Positions 35,144-42,804 of a stretch of 64,000 nucleotides of DNA are shown one piece after another (positions within the stretch are counted from its first letter, which is position 1; each line of letters opens with the position of its first letter). Position numbers and translations under genes: made by a program. Under the pieces are notes generated by a model. The model saw nothing but the letters and a program-made list of their open reading frames with translations. It ran no database searches and was not told the DNA's origin. Source of the DNA: Actinoalloteichus caeruleus DSM 43889 (lineage in GTDB: Bacteria > Actinomycetota > Actinomycetes > Mycobacteriales > Pseudonocardiaceae); the NCBI RefSeq assembly GCF_000429185.2, contig NZ_AUBJ02000001.1, forward strand, positions 1,302,001 through 1,366,000, written 5' to 3'.

Positions 35144-36916
35144 TCAGCCTTCCAGGGCGGGAGCTCGCAGGGGCGGGCAGAGCGCCAGCAACTCGGCCGG
35201 GCTGTCGAGGGCCACGTCCGGGCGCGCGGCGAGCAGGGCCGCCGCCTCGCACTCACCCCACAGCGCGGCCACCGCGCGCACCCCGGCGCCCCGGGCGCTG
35301 GCGAGGTCGGTGACCGCGTCACCCACCATGACCGCCTCGTCGGGGCTGACCCCGAGCCGGTCCAGCGCGAGCTCGACGATGTCGGGAGCGGGCTTGGGGT
35401 TGGCCACCTCGTCGGACCCGATCACGTGGTCGAACAGCGGCAGCACTCCGAGCAGGTCGAGGAGCGAACGCGCGCGGGGTCCGCTCTTCCCGGTGGCCAC
35501 CGCCAGCCGCAGGCCGCGGGCGCGCAGCTCGGCGAGCAGCTCGGGCACACCCTCGAACATCGGCACCTGGTGGGCCAGCCGGTAGCTCTCCCGGACGAAG
35601 GGCTCCTCCATCGCCAGCGGCAGCCCCATGATGCGCATGATGTCAGGGAAGTACCGGCCGAGGTGCTTGTTGTACTCGGCGAACGGGGCTTCCCCTTCGC
35701 CCACCGCCTCCGCGTAGGCGACGCGGAAGGCCTCCCGCATCACCTCGGTGCTGTCGACGAGCACACCGTCGAGGTCGAACACCACGGCGCGGAGGGCACT
35801 GGCACGGGGATCGGGCGGGACGGGCCGTTCTGCCCGAGGGAGGGGACGCGCGGAGGCGTAGAGCCGTTCGATGGCGCCGATCGTCCGCCGCGCCTCCCCC
35901 ACCGCCCGTCCCTGGGTCGTCGGGTCGCCCAGTTCGGCGGCGATCACGTCCAGCTGCGTCCCGTACTCCGCGCCGATCGCCTCCTCAGCCACCGCCACGG
36001 GGGTCGTCTCGCCGTCCCGGGTCACGGTGAGCACGGACCCGCCCGCGCGGTGGGGGCTGAACCCGAAGGTGCATCGCAACGTGGCGGTGCCCCCGCTGCC
36101 CTCGACGGTCACGACGGTGGCGTCGAGCGGTTCGTGCGACCGCCACGCCGCCCGCAGGGACACCGAGATGCCCTCGTCGGTGATCAGGAAACCGCGTGCG
36201 GTGTCCTCGACGTCGCTGGGTGGCGCCGAGCCGACCTCGTCGTCCTCGGCGCGCCACGCCGCCCTGGCCGTCCGGTCGTTGACGTGGTCCCCGGACACCG
36301 TGCCCACGACCTCCCGGAACCCGGCGGCACCGACCAACGGTGGTAGCAGGTCCAGGAGGTGCCAGCCGAGGTCGACCAGGGCGCCCCCACCGGACAGACC
36401 GCGCCGGGTGAACCAGCCGTCCCCGTCGGGAACACCGCGGGCGCGGACCCAGGCCAGGTCGACGTGGCGGATCTGGCCGAGCGACGGGACCAGCGCGGCC
36501 AGGGCGCGGACGTCGGCACGGTGCCGGGCGGCGCTCCCCGCGAGCAGCAGCGCACCGCCGTCGCGTTCGGCCGCGGCGAGGCGGTCGGCCTCGCCGGTGT
36601 TCACGCAGACCGGCTTCTCGACGAACACCGAGATCCCCCTCTCCAGCAGGAGGGAGCCGACAGGGGCGTGCAGGTGGTTGGGCACGGCGACGATCGCGAG
36701 CTCCGCCACCTCCGGGCGGAGCTCGCCGGCATCCGCGTAGCGGATCACTCCGCCGTCGTCGGCTCCGGAGTGCGCCCGGGGGTCGGGGTCGACGACCGCG
36801 GTGACGACGAAGCCCGGGTGGGCCCGCAGCCTGGGCAGCCAGATCGACCGGGCGGCCCAGCCCAGGCCGACGACGGCGGTCCGGACCTGCCTGGTGGGGG
36901 CGCGTCCATCGCTCAT
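35144..36916 (-). CDS. Fused RifL-type oxidoreductase and RifM-type phosphatase for AHBA supply
   Basis: A 590-residue fusion. Residues 1 to ~360 are a GFO/IDH/MocA oxidoreductase (AVVGLGWAARSIW near the start, EKPV ~100), equivalent to RifL, which with RifK acts at the UDP-glucose/UDP-kanosamine stage. Residues ~370-590 are a HAD phosphatase (DLDGVLVDS ~380, ATGKSG, KPAPDIV, VGDAVTDLASA), equivalent to RifM, which releases kanosamine. In the rifamycin cluster these are two separate genes. The ~100-bp linker contains no stop codon in any of the three forward frames, so the fusion is not explained by a single missed base. Start ATG at 36916. It is expressed from the AGGGG element at 36974-37029. 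Confidence 0.92.
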   Translation of the reverse strand: MSDGRAPTRQVRTAVVGLGWAARSIWLPRLRAHPGFVVTAVVDPDPRAHSGADDGGVIRYADAGELRPEVAELAIVAVPNHLHAPVGSLLLERGISVFVEKPVCVNTGEADRLAAAERDGGALLLAGSAARHRADVRALAALVPSLGQIRHVDLAWVRARGVPDGDGWFTRRGLSGGGALVDLGWHLLDLLPPLVGAAGFREVVGTVSGDHVNDRTARAAWRAEDDEVGSAPPSDVEDTARGFLITDEGISVSLRAAWRSHEPLDATVVTVEGSGGTATLRCTFGFSPHRAGGSVLTVTRDGETTPVAVAEEAIGAEYGTQLDVIAAELGDPTTQGRAVGEARRTIGAIERLYASARPLPRAERPVPPDPRASALRAVVFDLDGVLVDSTEVMREAFRVAYAEAVGEGEAPFAEYNKHLGRYFPDIMRIMGLPLAMEEPFVRESYRLAHQVPMFEGVPELLAELRARGLRLAVATGKSGPRARSLLDLLGVLPLFDHVIGSDEVANPKPAPDIVELALDRLGVSPDEAVMVGDAVTDLASARGAGVRAVAALWGECEAAALLAARPDVALDSPAELLALCPPLRAPALEG

Positions 36917-36973
36917 GACCTACTCACACTCCACCTCAGACGGGGCACTCGACCGTGGACCGGATTTCGGGCG

Positions 36974-37029
36974 ACGCTACCGGCGGGGCGCGGTTCCGAT
37001 CTCCCCTAACGAACCCCTCAACACCCCCT
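36974..37029 (-). promoter_or_regulatory. Triple AGGGG-box promoter of the RifL-RifM fusion
   Basis: Three boxes lie exactly 11 bp apart on the minus strand (37025-37029, 37014-37018, 37003-37007); the proximal one is followed by exactly 23 nt and TAGCGT (36974-36979). This is the most regular copy in the window. The predicted start near 36967 leaves a ~51-nt leader before 36916. The gap is divergent, so the plus-strand AHBA genes starting at 37110 could be co-activated. Confidence 0.65.
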
Positions 37030-37109
37030 GCGCCCAGGAGGAACGGCCCGGCACGGCCCGGCGCTGGTTAGCCTCGCGGCGGCAGCAGACCGAGCCTGTG
37101 AGGTGTCCC

Positions 37110-37547
37110 GTGTCCGAAGTCCTTCTGTTGCACGGCCCGAACCTGGGCATCCTGGGTCGACGGGAGCCGGAGATATACGGCACGGACACCCTGTCCGACA
37201 TCGAGGACGCGGTGGCGGACGAGATCGCCGACCGCGGTTGGAAGGTCCGGGCCGTGCAGGACGACTGCGAGGGCATGCTCGTGCGGGCTGTCCAGGACAG
37301 CTACGACACCCTCGGGGCCATCATCAACCCCGGTGCCCTGATGATGGCGGGCTGGAGCCTGCGGGACGCGCTCGCCTCCTACCCCAGCCCGTGGATCGAG
37401 GTCCACATCTCCAACGTCTGGGCGCGGGAGTCGTTCCGGCACAACTCCATCCTGGCGCCGATCGCCGCGGGCGTGATCGCGGGGCTCGGCACGACCGGGT
37501 ACCGGTTGGCCGCGCGGGCGCTGCTGGCGCGACACTCCGGGAGCTAG
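37110..37547 (+). CDS. Aminodehydroquinate dehydratase (RifJ-type, type II DHQase)
   Basis: A 145-residue type II dehydroquinase, normal length for the family. In ansamycin clusters it converts aminodehydroquinate to aminodehydroshikimate, one step before AHBA synthase. Visible motifs are HGPNLGILGRREPEIYG (Asn, Arg and Tyr of the active site), INPGAL and the His motif EVHISN. The GTG at 37110 is chosen because it follows GAGGTG by a suitable distance and begins the family N-terminus (SEVLLLHGPN); upstream frame is unrelated. Its TAG stop directly abuts the kinase reading frame, so the two are translationally linked. Confidence 0.93.
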   Translation: MSEVLLLHGPNLGILGRREPEIYGTDTLSDIEDAVADEIADRGWKVRAVQDDCEGMLVRAVQDSYDTLGAIINPGALMMAGWSLRDALASYPSPWIEVHISNVWARESFRHNSILAPIAAGVIAGLGTTGYRLAARALLARHSGS

Positions 37548-38434
37548 TCATCAGCGTCATCGCGATCGACGTCGGCGGCACGAAGGTGGCGCTCCGCGCG
37601 GAGGCCGAACACGCCCCGGCCCGGCAGGCCTCGTTCCGCTGGGGGTCACCCGCGACGGTGGCCGAGGACCTCGCCCTGTTCGAGGAGCGGATCGCCGCGC
37701 TGATCGCGCGGTGGCCGCACCAGGTCCGAGCCGTGGGAGTGGCGATGCCGGCCACCCTGGACGGCGAGGGACGAGTCGTGGTCTGGCCGAGCCGCCCGTC
37801 GTGGGCGGGACTGGACTTCGGGGCGTCGCTGGCACGACTGTTCCCGGGGATCCCGGTGCGCTGGGCCGACGACGGTGATCTCGCGGCGCTCGCGGAGGCG
37901 GACGCGGCGGACGTCCAGGACCTGCTCTACCTCGGTGTCGGCACCGGGGTGGGCGGCGGGCTGGTGGTGGGCGGCCGTCCAGTGCCCGATCCGGCGAATG
38001 GTTCGTGCGAGCTGGGCCACCTGGTGGTGGACCGCGCGGGGCCGACGTGCGTGTGCGGCCGCGCCGGGTGCCTCCAGGCCATCGCCTCCGGTCCGGCGAC
38101 GCTGCGGCGCGCGGCGGCATCGCGCGGGCAGGACGTCTCCTTCCCCGAGCTCCGGGCCGCGTGGGACGACGGGGTGGCGTGGGCGGTGGCGGCGGTGGAC
38201 GAGACGTGCGCGGCGCTGGCGGTCGCCGCCGCGGGTATCAGCGAGCTGGTGCGGCCCGCGTGTGTCGTGCTCGGGGGTGGATTCGCGGCGGGACTTCCGG
38301 GGTTCGCCGACGCGGTGGCGCGGCACCTGCGGGCGCTCGCCCGCGAGGGTCACCCAACGCCACCGCTGCGGCTGTCCACGCTCGGCGGGCTCTCGTCGTT
38401 GCGGGGTGCCGCCTTGCTCGCGCGCCGTCAGTAG
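37547..38434 (+). CDS. AHBA-pathway kinase (RifN-type ROK kinase), start codon unresolved
   Basis: A ROK-family sugar kinase of about 295 residues, expected to phosphorylate kanosamine to kanosamine-6-phosphate. It has the N-terminal phosphate loop IAIDVGGTK, the GVGTGVGGGLV loop, a DGDLAAL segment, and the ROK zinc signature CVCGRAGCLQ. No ATG, GTG or TTG exists at the expected start: the frame reads CTA GTC ATC AGC GTC ATC before the conserved IAIDVGG. The coordinate given is the GTC that overlaps the preceding TAG stop. A single G-to-C change would turn an expected GTG (giving TAGTG overlap) into this GTC, so either a non-canonical start under translational coupling or a base error is likely. 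The stop overlaps the convergent gene by 7 bp. Confidence 0.88.
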   Translation, partial: VISVIAIDVGGTKVALRAEAEHAPARQASFRWGSPATVAEDLALFEERIAALIARWPHQVRAVGVAMPATLDGEGRVVVWPSRPSWAGLDFGASLARLFPGIPVRWADDGDLAALAEADAADVQDLLYLGVGTGVGGGLVVGGRPVPDPANGSCELGHLVVDRAGPTCVCGRAGCLQAIASGPATLRRAAASRGQDVSFPELRAAWDDGVAWAVAAVDETCAALAVAAAGISELVRPACVVLGGGFAAGLPGFADAVARHLRALAREGHPTPPLRLSTLGGLSSLRGAALLARRQ

Positions 38435-39081
38435 GCGACCGTGAAACGGCGGCCGACGTGCCGAGGGCGCTCGATCTCGTCGACGAGGGCGAGGGCGTAG
38501 TCCTCGGCGCTGATGTGGCTCCTGCCCGCCGAGTCCATGAGCACGTCGTCAGCGCCGGTGCGGTATCGGCCGGTCCTCGTGCCCGGGGCGATGATGATGG
38601 CGGGGCTGAGGCTCGTCCACCGCACGTCGGTGACCGAACGGAGGAACCGGAGCCCCTCACCGTGCGCGCGCATGGTCCGTAAGGCGTCATCCGGCAGGCC
38701 GGGGAAGTCCCAGACCTTCTTGCCCGGCGTCGTGGTGAGGCTGCCCGCTCCACCCACGGCGATCAACCGGGCCGCACCCGGACCTGCGGCGCGCAGGGAG
38801 TCGACGAGCACACGCAGCGAGGGCTCGATGAGCCGTTCATGGCCCGCTCCGTCGCCGCCACCGACCGCGCTCACCACGACATCCTGTCCCGCGACGAGGC
38901 TGGCGACCCCCTCCGGGTCCAGGACGTCACCGGTGGTCACGGTCAGGTTCCCGGCGGGCTCCCGCTCCAGGGTGGACGGGCGCCGCACCACCGCGGTGAC
39001 CTCGTGACCGCGGGCCAGGGCCTCGTCGAGGACGCGCCTTCCGATCGTCCCGTTCGCCCCGATGACACTGATCTTCGCCAT
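38428..39081 (-). CDS. NAD(P)-binding atypical SDR (NmrA/YwnB-like)
   Basis: A 217-residue single-domain Rossmann protein beginning MAKISVIGANGTIGRRVLDEA, with the nucleotide motif GANGTIG, then VVRRPS (typical NADPH-binding arginines) and SAVGGGD. It resembles NmrA-like and YwnB-like NAD(P)H-binding proteins that act as flavin reductases, epimerase-like enzymes or redox sensors. It lies 104 bp downstream of the YceI-like gene on the same strand and may share its cluster-type promoter. Its job in the pathway is unknown; it is not a standard AHBA gene. Confidence 0.8.
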   Translation of the reverse strand: MAKISVIGANGTIGRRVLDEALARGHEVTAVVRRPSTLEREPAGNLTVTTGDVLDPEGVASLVAGQDVVVSAVGGGDGAGHERLIEPSLRVLVDSLRAAGPGAARLIAVGGAGSLTTTPGKKVWDFPGLPDDALRTMRAHGEGLRFLRSVTDVRWTSLSPAIIIAPGTRTGRYRTGADDVLMDSAGRSHISAEDYALALVDEIERPRHVGRRFTVAY

Positions 39082-39185
39082 GTTCCACTCCTGACGGGCC
39101 GGTTCGCGGGGGCAACGTATCGCCCCGACACCGCACCCGCCAGGTCCCTGGACGAGGACAGGGGTACCGGGATGGACGACCGGGG

Positions 39186-39719
39186 TCAGCGGGTGGCGAC
39201 GACGTCCAGGGTGAGCTGGAGCTTGCGCCCGGTCATCCCGCGCGCCGTGGTCACCTCGAAGTCGAACCGGTCGATCGTCGTCGTGGCCCGGGCGGTGAGT
39301 TCACGCTCCCCGCCGGTCACGCTGGTGACGTCGAGCTTGACCGGACGCGTGACATCGCGGACCGTCAACCGCCCCTGGAGGGTCCCCCGGGTACCCGTCC
39401 ACTCGAACCGATCGCTCACGAACACGATCCTCGGGTGGTTCGCGACGTCGAGGTAGTCGGACGAGCGGACGTGCTCGTCCCGCTGGGGGATGCCGCTGGC
39501 GAAGCTGGCCGCCGAGACGACCGCCTCCACCGTGGACGTGGTGGCCGGCTCCCCGACTTCGACCTTGCCGCTCTCGACGGAGAACGTGCCCCGAACACCG
39601 AGCAGTCCCCACATCGCTCGCGTGCGGAACGAGATCCCCGACCTCGCGGGATCGATCGTGAAGACACCGGCAGCGATTCCCTGCCCGTCGTCAACGTCGC
39701 TGTCGCCGGCAGCGCTCAT
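39186..39719 (-). CDS. YceI-family lipocalin-like protein
   Basis: A 177-residue YceI-domain protein. Family features are the start FTIDPARSGISFRTRAMWGLLGVRGTF, the mid-segment SSDYLDVANHPRIVFVSDRF and the end RKLQLTLDVVATR. YceI proteins form a beta-barrel that binds polyisoprenoid or other hydrophobic ligands. No signal peptide is visible, so it is probably cytoplasmic. The ATG at 39719 is preferred over a GTG at 39728 because GGGGG precedes it by 8 nt. The AGGGG-type promoter at 39753-39787 suggests it is co-regulated with the antibiotic genes, so binding of a hydrophobic intermediate or product is a possible, unproven role. Confidence 0.82.
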   Translation of the reverse strand: MSAAGDSDVDDGQGIAAGVFTIDPARSGISFRTRAMWGLLGVRGTFSVESGKVEVGEPATTSTVEAVVSAASFASGIPQRDEHVRSSDYLDVANHPRIVFVSDRFEWTGTRGTLQGRLTVRDVTRPVKLDVTSVTGGERELTARATTTIDRFDFEVTTARGMTGRKLQLTLDVVATR

Positions 39720-39752
39720 CGCTGTCACCCCCGAATCACCGTGGAAGCACGA

Positions 39753-39787
39753 AGCCTAGCAATCGGGGAAACCCCTACGAGCCCCCT
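39753..39787 (-). promoter_or_regulatory. AGGGG-box promoter of the YceI-like gene
   Basis: Two AGGGG boxes 11 bp apart on the minus strand (39783-39787 and 39772-39776) share the in-between TCGT with two other cluster copies. TAGGCT (39753-39758) lies 13 nt from the proximal box and 24 nt from the distal one, so here the distal box takes the standard position. The predicted leader is ~27 nt. The element also lies in the divergent gap to the plus-strand gene at 39882. Confidence 0.55.
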
Positions 39788-39881
39788 GAACCAACCCAGA
39801 ATTCCCGTCGTCGCGCGGAAGTCCACCGTCGAGGTTCGAGGATGGACCACGACGTGACACGGGACGCGGAACGGGGACGAG

Positions 39882-40460
39882 ATGGCGGAACTCGACGGGC
39901 TGGCCCTCGTCTCCCCGGCTGACGCACCGCCACCGGAGCTGACCGGTGCCGTCCGCGAGCTCGCCGCCGACCTGCTGACCGGGGAGTGGCCTGATGTGCC
40001 CGTCACTCACCTGTGGTGCCTCGTGCGCCACGTTCCCCGGGGGGACCGGCGTGGGTTCCTCTTCCAGTGCTGGCAGGACTGGACAGCCAGGTTGAGCCCG
40101 CTGGAGCGGCTCGGCGTGGCGGCGGAGGCGGTGGCGGCGACCGGCGAGGCGGCCCGCGTCGCCCGCGACGCCGACCGGTACGCCCGACCCGCCGCGTCCT
40201 GGCGGCGATACCGGGAGGCGGTCGCCTCCTACGCGCGGGCCGCGACCGAGGCGGGCACCGCTCCGCTCGGATACCTGCTGTACGTCCACGCCTGCCGCAG
40301 CCACGACGTCCTCGGCATCCCACCCGGGGCGGCGGCGGGCGCCGCCGGTGCGCTGCGCGCCGTGCTCACCGAAGCGGGCAACCCCGTGCCCCCGATCAGG
40401 AGAGGACACCCCCATGGCCCAGCTGACCGCGAACGACCGCATCGAGGTCGACCTCGGTGA
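39882..40460 (+). CDS. Unrecognised protein upstream of aminodehydroquinate synthase
   Basis: A 192-residue ORF I do not recognise. It starts at an ATG 6-7 nt after GGGGACG. The sequence is helical-looking and rich in Ala, Arg and aromatic residues (WCLVRH, FLFQCWQDW, LYVHACRSHD), with no signal peptide or membrane segment. It overlaps the next gene by 47 bp, unusually much; one extra base in the C5 run at 40389-40393 would instead end it at 40426. Its position immediately before the AHBA gene at 40414 implies co-expression and a role in the cluster. Confidence 0.6.
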   Translation: MAELDGLALVSPADAPPPELTGAVRELAADLLTGEWPDVPVTHLWCLVRHVPRGDRRGFLFQCWQDWTARLSPLERLGVAAEAVAATGEAARVARDADRYARPAASWRRYREAVASYARAATEAGTAPLGYLLYVHACRSHDVLGIPPGAAAGAAGALRAVLTEAGNPVPPIRRGHPHGPADRERPHRGRPR

Positions 40461-41439
40461 CCGCTCCTACCTCGTCCACATCGGTCCCGGCGTGCGGAAC
40501 CGGCTCATGGCCGAGATCAGCCGCATCGGCGCGCGCCGGGCGGTGGTGGTCACGGCACGTCCCCGGGACTGGCTGCCCGACACCGGGGTACCGACACTGA
40601 TCGTGGACATCGAGGACGGTGAGGCTGGCAAGACGCTCGCCGCGGTCGCGGAGCTGTGCCAGCGGTTCAGCGAGTTCGGCCTGACCCGCCAGGACGTCGT
40701 GGTCTCCTGCGGCGGTGGGACGACCACGGACCTCGTCGGCCTCGCCGCCGCGCTGTACCACCGCGGGGTGCCGGTCATCCACCTACCGACCTCACTGCTG
40801 GCGCAGGTCGACGCGAGCGTCGGCGGGAAGACCGCCGTGAACCTACCCGCGGGCAAGAACCTCGCGGGAGCCTACTGGCAGCCGAGGGCGGTGCTGTGCG
40901 ACACCCAGTACCTGACCACGCTGCCCAGGAGGGAGTGGACGAACGGGTACGGCGAGATCGCCCGCTGCCACTTCATCGGCGCCGGCGATCTGCGGGGGCT
41001 CCCCGTCCACCGCCAGATCGCCGCCAGCGTCGCCCTCAAGGCCGCGGTCGTCGGGCAGGACGAGCGGGACACCGGCCGGCGACACCTGCTCAACTACGGG
41101 CACACCCTCGGTCACGCCGTCGAACGCGCCACCGGCTACGCGTGGCGGCACGGTGAGTGCGTCGCGGTCGGGACGGTGTTCGCCGGGGAACTCGCGCACG
41201 TCCTCGGCCGCATCGACCGGACCGCGCTCGAGGAGCACCACGCGGTGGTGCGGGACTACGGGCTGCCCGCCAGCCTCCCGCCGGGGCTGGACCACGACGT
41301 GCTGATCTCGTTGATGCGTGCCGACAAGAAGGTGACGACGGGGCTGACCTTCGTGCTCGGGGGAGCCCTCGGGCCCGAGCTGGTGCGGGACGTACCGGAG
41401 GCGGCCGTCGCCACCGCGCTGCGCCTCGTCGAGGGGTGA
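40414..41439 (+). CDS. Aminodehydroquinate synthase (RifG-type)
   Basis: A 341-residue member of the dehydroquinate synthase family that in ansamycin clusters cyclises aminoDAHP to aminodehydroquinate. Visible are CGGGTTTDLVGLAAALYHRG, HLPTSLLAQVDASVGGKTAVN, the metal and active-site segments GYGEIARCHFIG and LLNYGHTLGHAVE, and RHGECVAVG. The ATG at 40414 follows AGGAGAGG by 8 nt and fits the family N-terminus; the frame upstream to 40348 overlaps the preceding gene. It ends 45 bp before the stop of the convergent AHBA synthase. Confidence 0.92.
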   Translation: MAQLTANDRIEVDLGDRSYLVHIGPGVRNRLMAEISRIGARRAVVVTARPRDWLPDTGVPTLIVDIEDGEAGKTLAAVAELCQRFSEFGLTRQDVVVSCGGGTTTDLVGLAAALYHRGVPVIHLPTSLLAQVDASVGGKTAVNLPAGKNLAGAYWQPRAVLCDTQYLTTLPRREWTNGYGEIARCHFIGAGDLRGLPVHRQIAASVALKAAVVGQDERDTGRRHLLNYGHTLGHAVERATGYAWRHGECVAVGTVFAGELAHVLGRIDRTALEEHHAVVRDYGLPASLPPGLDHDVLISLMRADKKVTTGLTFVLGGALGPELVRDVPEAAVATALRLVEG

Positions 41440-41484
41440 CATGGTGGGCGGGCCGGAGGACCCGGTTCCGCCCACCACCCCGCG

Positions 41485-42651
41485 TCACACCCGCCCGACG
41501 ACCTCGGCGACGATCCCCGCGACCGCGTGCATCTGCTCCTCGGTCCCGAGCAGCGTGCGGTGGTGCAACCAGACGCAGTCGGCGTTGAGCTTCTCGGTGT
41601 TGGGGCAACGCTCCGCGATCGCCTCGACGGACTCCTCGGGAGCGGCGGTCTCCCAGAACGCGTCACACCGGTAGATGGCGCGGAACCCGGCGAAGGCCGG
41701 CACCCCACGCGCGACCAGCTCGTCCACGACGGCGTTGCGGCGTTCCTCGGTGACCCCCGGCAGCCGGAACATCGCCATGTAGTGCGGCTTGCGGTCACAG
41801 CGCTCGTCTCGGCCCTGCGGCACCACCCCGGGGATCCGCGCCAACTGGCCGGCGAGAACGGGCCAACGCTCCTCACGCGTGTCGATCTGCCCGTCCAGCC
41901 GGGACAACTGCGCACGCAGCACGCTCGCCGTGAACTCGTTGATCCGGAAGTTGGAGCCGGCGACCTCGTGCCGGTAGTGCCGGTCCGTACGCGGACGACC
42001 ACAACTGTGCCGGAGGAACGCCGCCTCGTACAGCTCGGTGTCGGAGAACAGCACCGCGCCGCCCTCACCCGCCGTCATCAGCTTCCCGTTCTGGAAGCTG
42101 AACGCGGAGACCGATCCCAGCTCGCCGACCTTCTTCCCCCGCCACCGCGCGCCGTGGGCGTGCGCCGCGTCCTGGAGCAGCGGCACCCCGGCGTCGGCGG
42201 CCAACTTGGCCAGGGCGTCCATGTCCGACATCTGGCCTGCCATGTGCACCGGCATGATGGCGGCCGTCCGCGAGGTGACCGCGGCCGAGGCGGCGGCCAC
42301 GTCGACGCAGTAGGTGTCCAGATCGACATCCACCGGAACGGCGACGGCACCGAGCCGCTGCACCGCCTGTGAGGAGGAGATGAAGGTGAAGGCGGGGACG
42401 ATGACCTCCGCTCCGGGGCCGACACCCATCACCTGGAGCGCCAGTTCGAGGGCGTGCGTCCCGTTGGTGACCGCGAGCGCGTGCGGTGCGCCGTGGTACT
42501 CGGCGAACTCGCGTTCGAAGGAGTCGACCTCACTGCCGCCCATCCGCCACCACTGGCCCTGTTCGAGCGCGCGGAGCAGGTTGGCCCGCTCGGTGTCGTC
42601 GAACTGCGGCCACACCGGCAGGTCCAGCGGCCGCGGCGAAGAATCACTCAT
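41485..42651 (-). CDS. AHBA synthase (RifK-type)
   Basis: A 388-residue PLP enzyme of the DegT/DnrJ/EryC1 aminotransferase family, exactly the usual AHBA synthase length. It aromatises aminodehydroshikimate to 3-amino-5-hydroxybenzoate and, with the RifL-type enzyme, also supplies the transamination at the UDP-sugar stage. The PLP lysine lies in SFQNGKLMTAGEGG (~188); other family segments are TNGTHALELALQ, PAFTFISSS and DAAHAHGA. The start ATG at 42651 is preceded by AAAGG. It is the marker gene for the ansamycin class and has its own AGGGG-type promoter at 42685-42729. It marks the apparent right boundary of the cluster. Confidence 0.95.
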   Translation of the reverse strand: MSDSSPRPLDLPVWPQFDDTERANLLRALEQGQWWRMGGSEVDSFEREFAEYHGAPHALAVTNGTHALELALQVMGVGPGAEVIVPAFTFISSSQAVQRLGAVAVPVDVDLDTYCVDVAAASAAVTSRTAAIMPVHMAGQMSDMDALAKLAADAGVPLLQDAAHAHGARWRGKKVGELGSVSAFSFQNGKLMTAGEGGAVLFSDTELYEAAFLRHSCGRPRTDRHYRHEVAGSNFRINEFTASVLRAQLSRLDGQIDTREERWPVLAGQLARIPGVVPQGRDERCDRKPHYMAMFRLPGVTEERRNAVVDELVARGVPAFAGFRAIYRCDAFWETAAPEESVEAIAERCPNTEKLNADCVWLHHRTLLGTEEQMHAVAGIVAEVVGRV

Positions 42652-42684
42652 GATCGGTAGCCTTTCCCGGTACGAGGTGATCCG

Positions 42685-42729
42685 AAGCTAACAGCACGCG
42701 GGTGGCGCCCCGCCCCCTACGAAACCCCT
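42685..42729 (-). promoter_or_regulatory. AGGGG-box promoter of AHBA synthase
   Basis: Two boxes exactly 11 bp apart on the minus strand (42725-42729 and 42714-42718); the proximal one is followed by exactly 23 nt and TAGCTT (42685-42690). The inter-box sequence ends TCGT, as at the YceI-like gene promoter. Predicted start near 42678, leader ~27 nt. Confidence 0.65.
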
Positions 42730-42804
42730 GAACCGCGCTGACCTGCTGCGCTCACCCGGCGGGACGCGCGCACCCCCACCACCCTCTCCCCGCACGCGGG
42801 GTGA

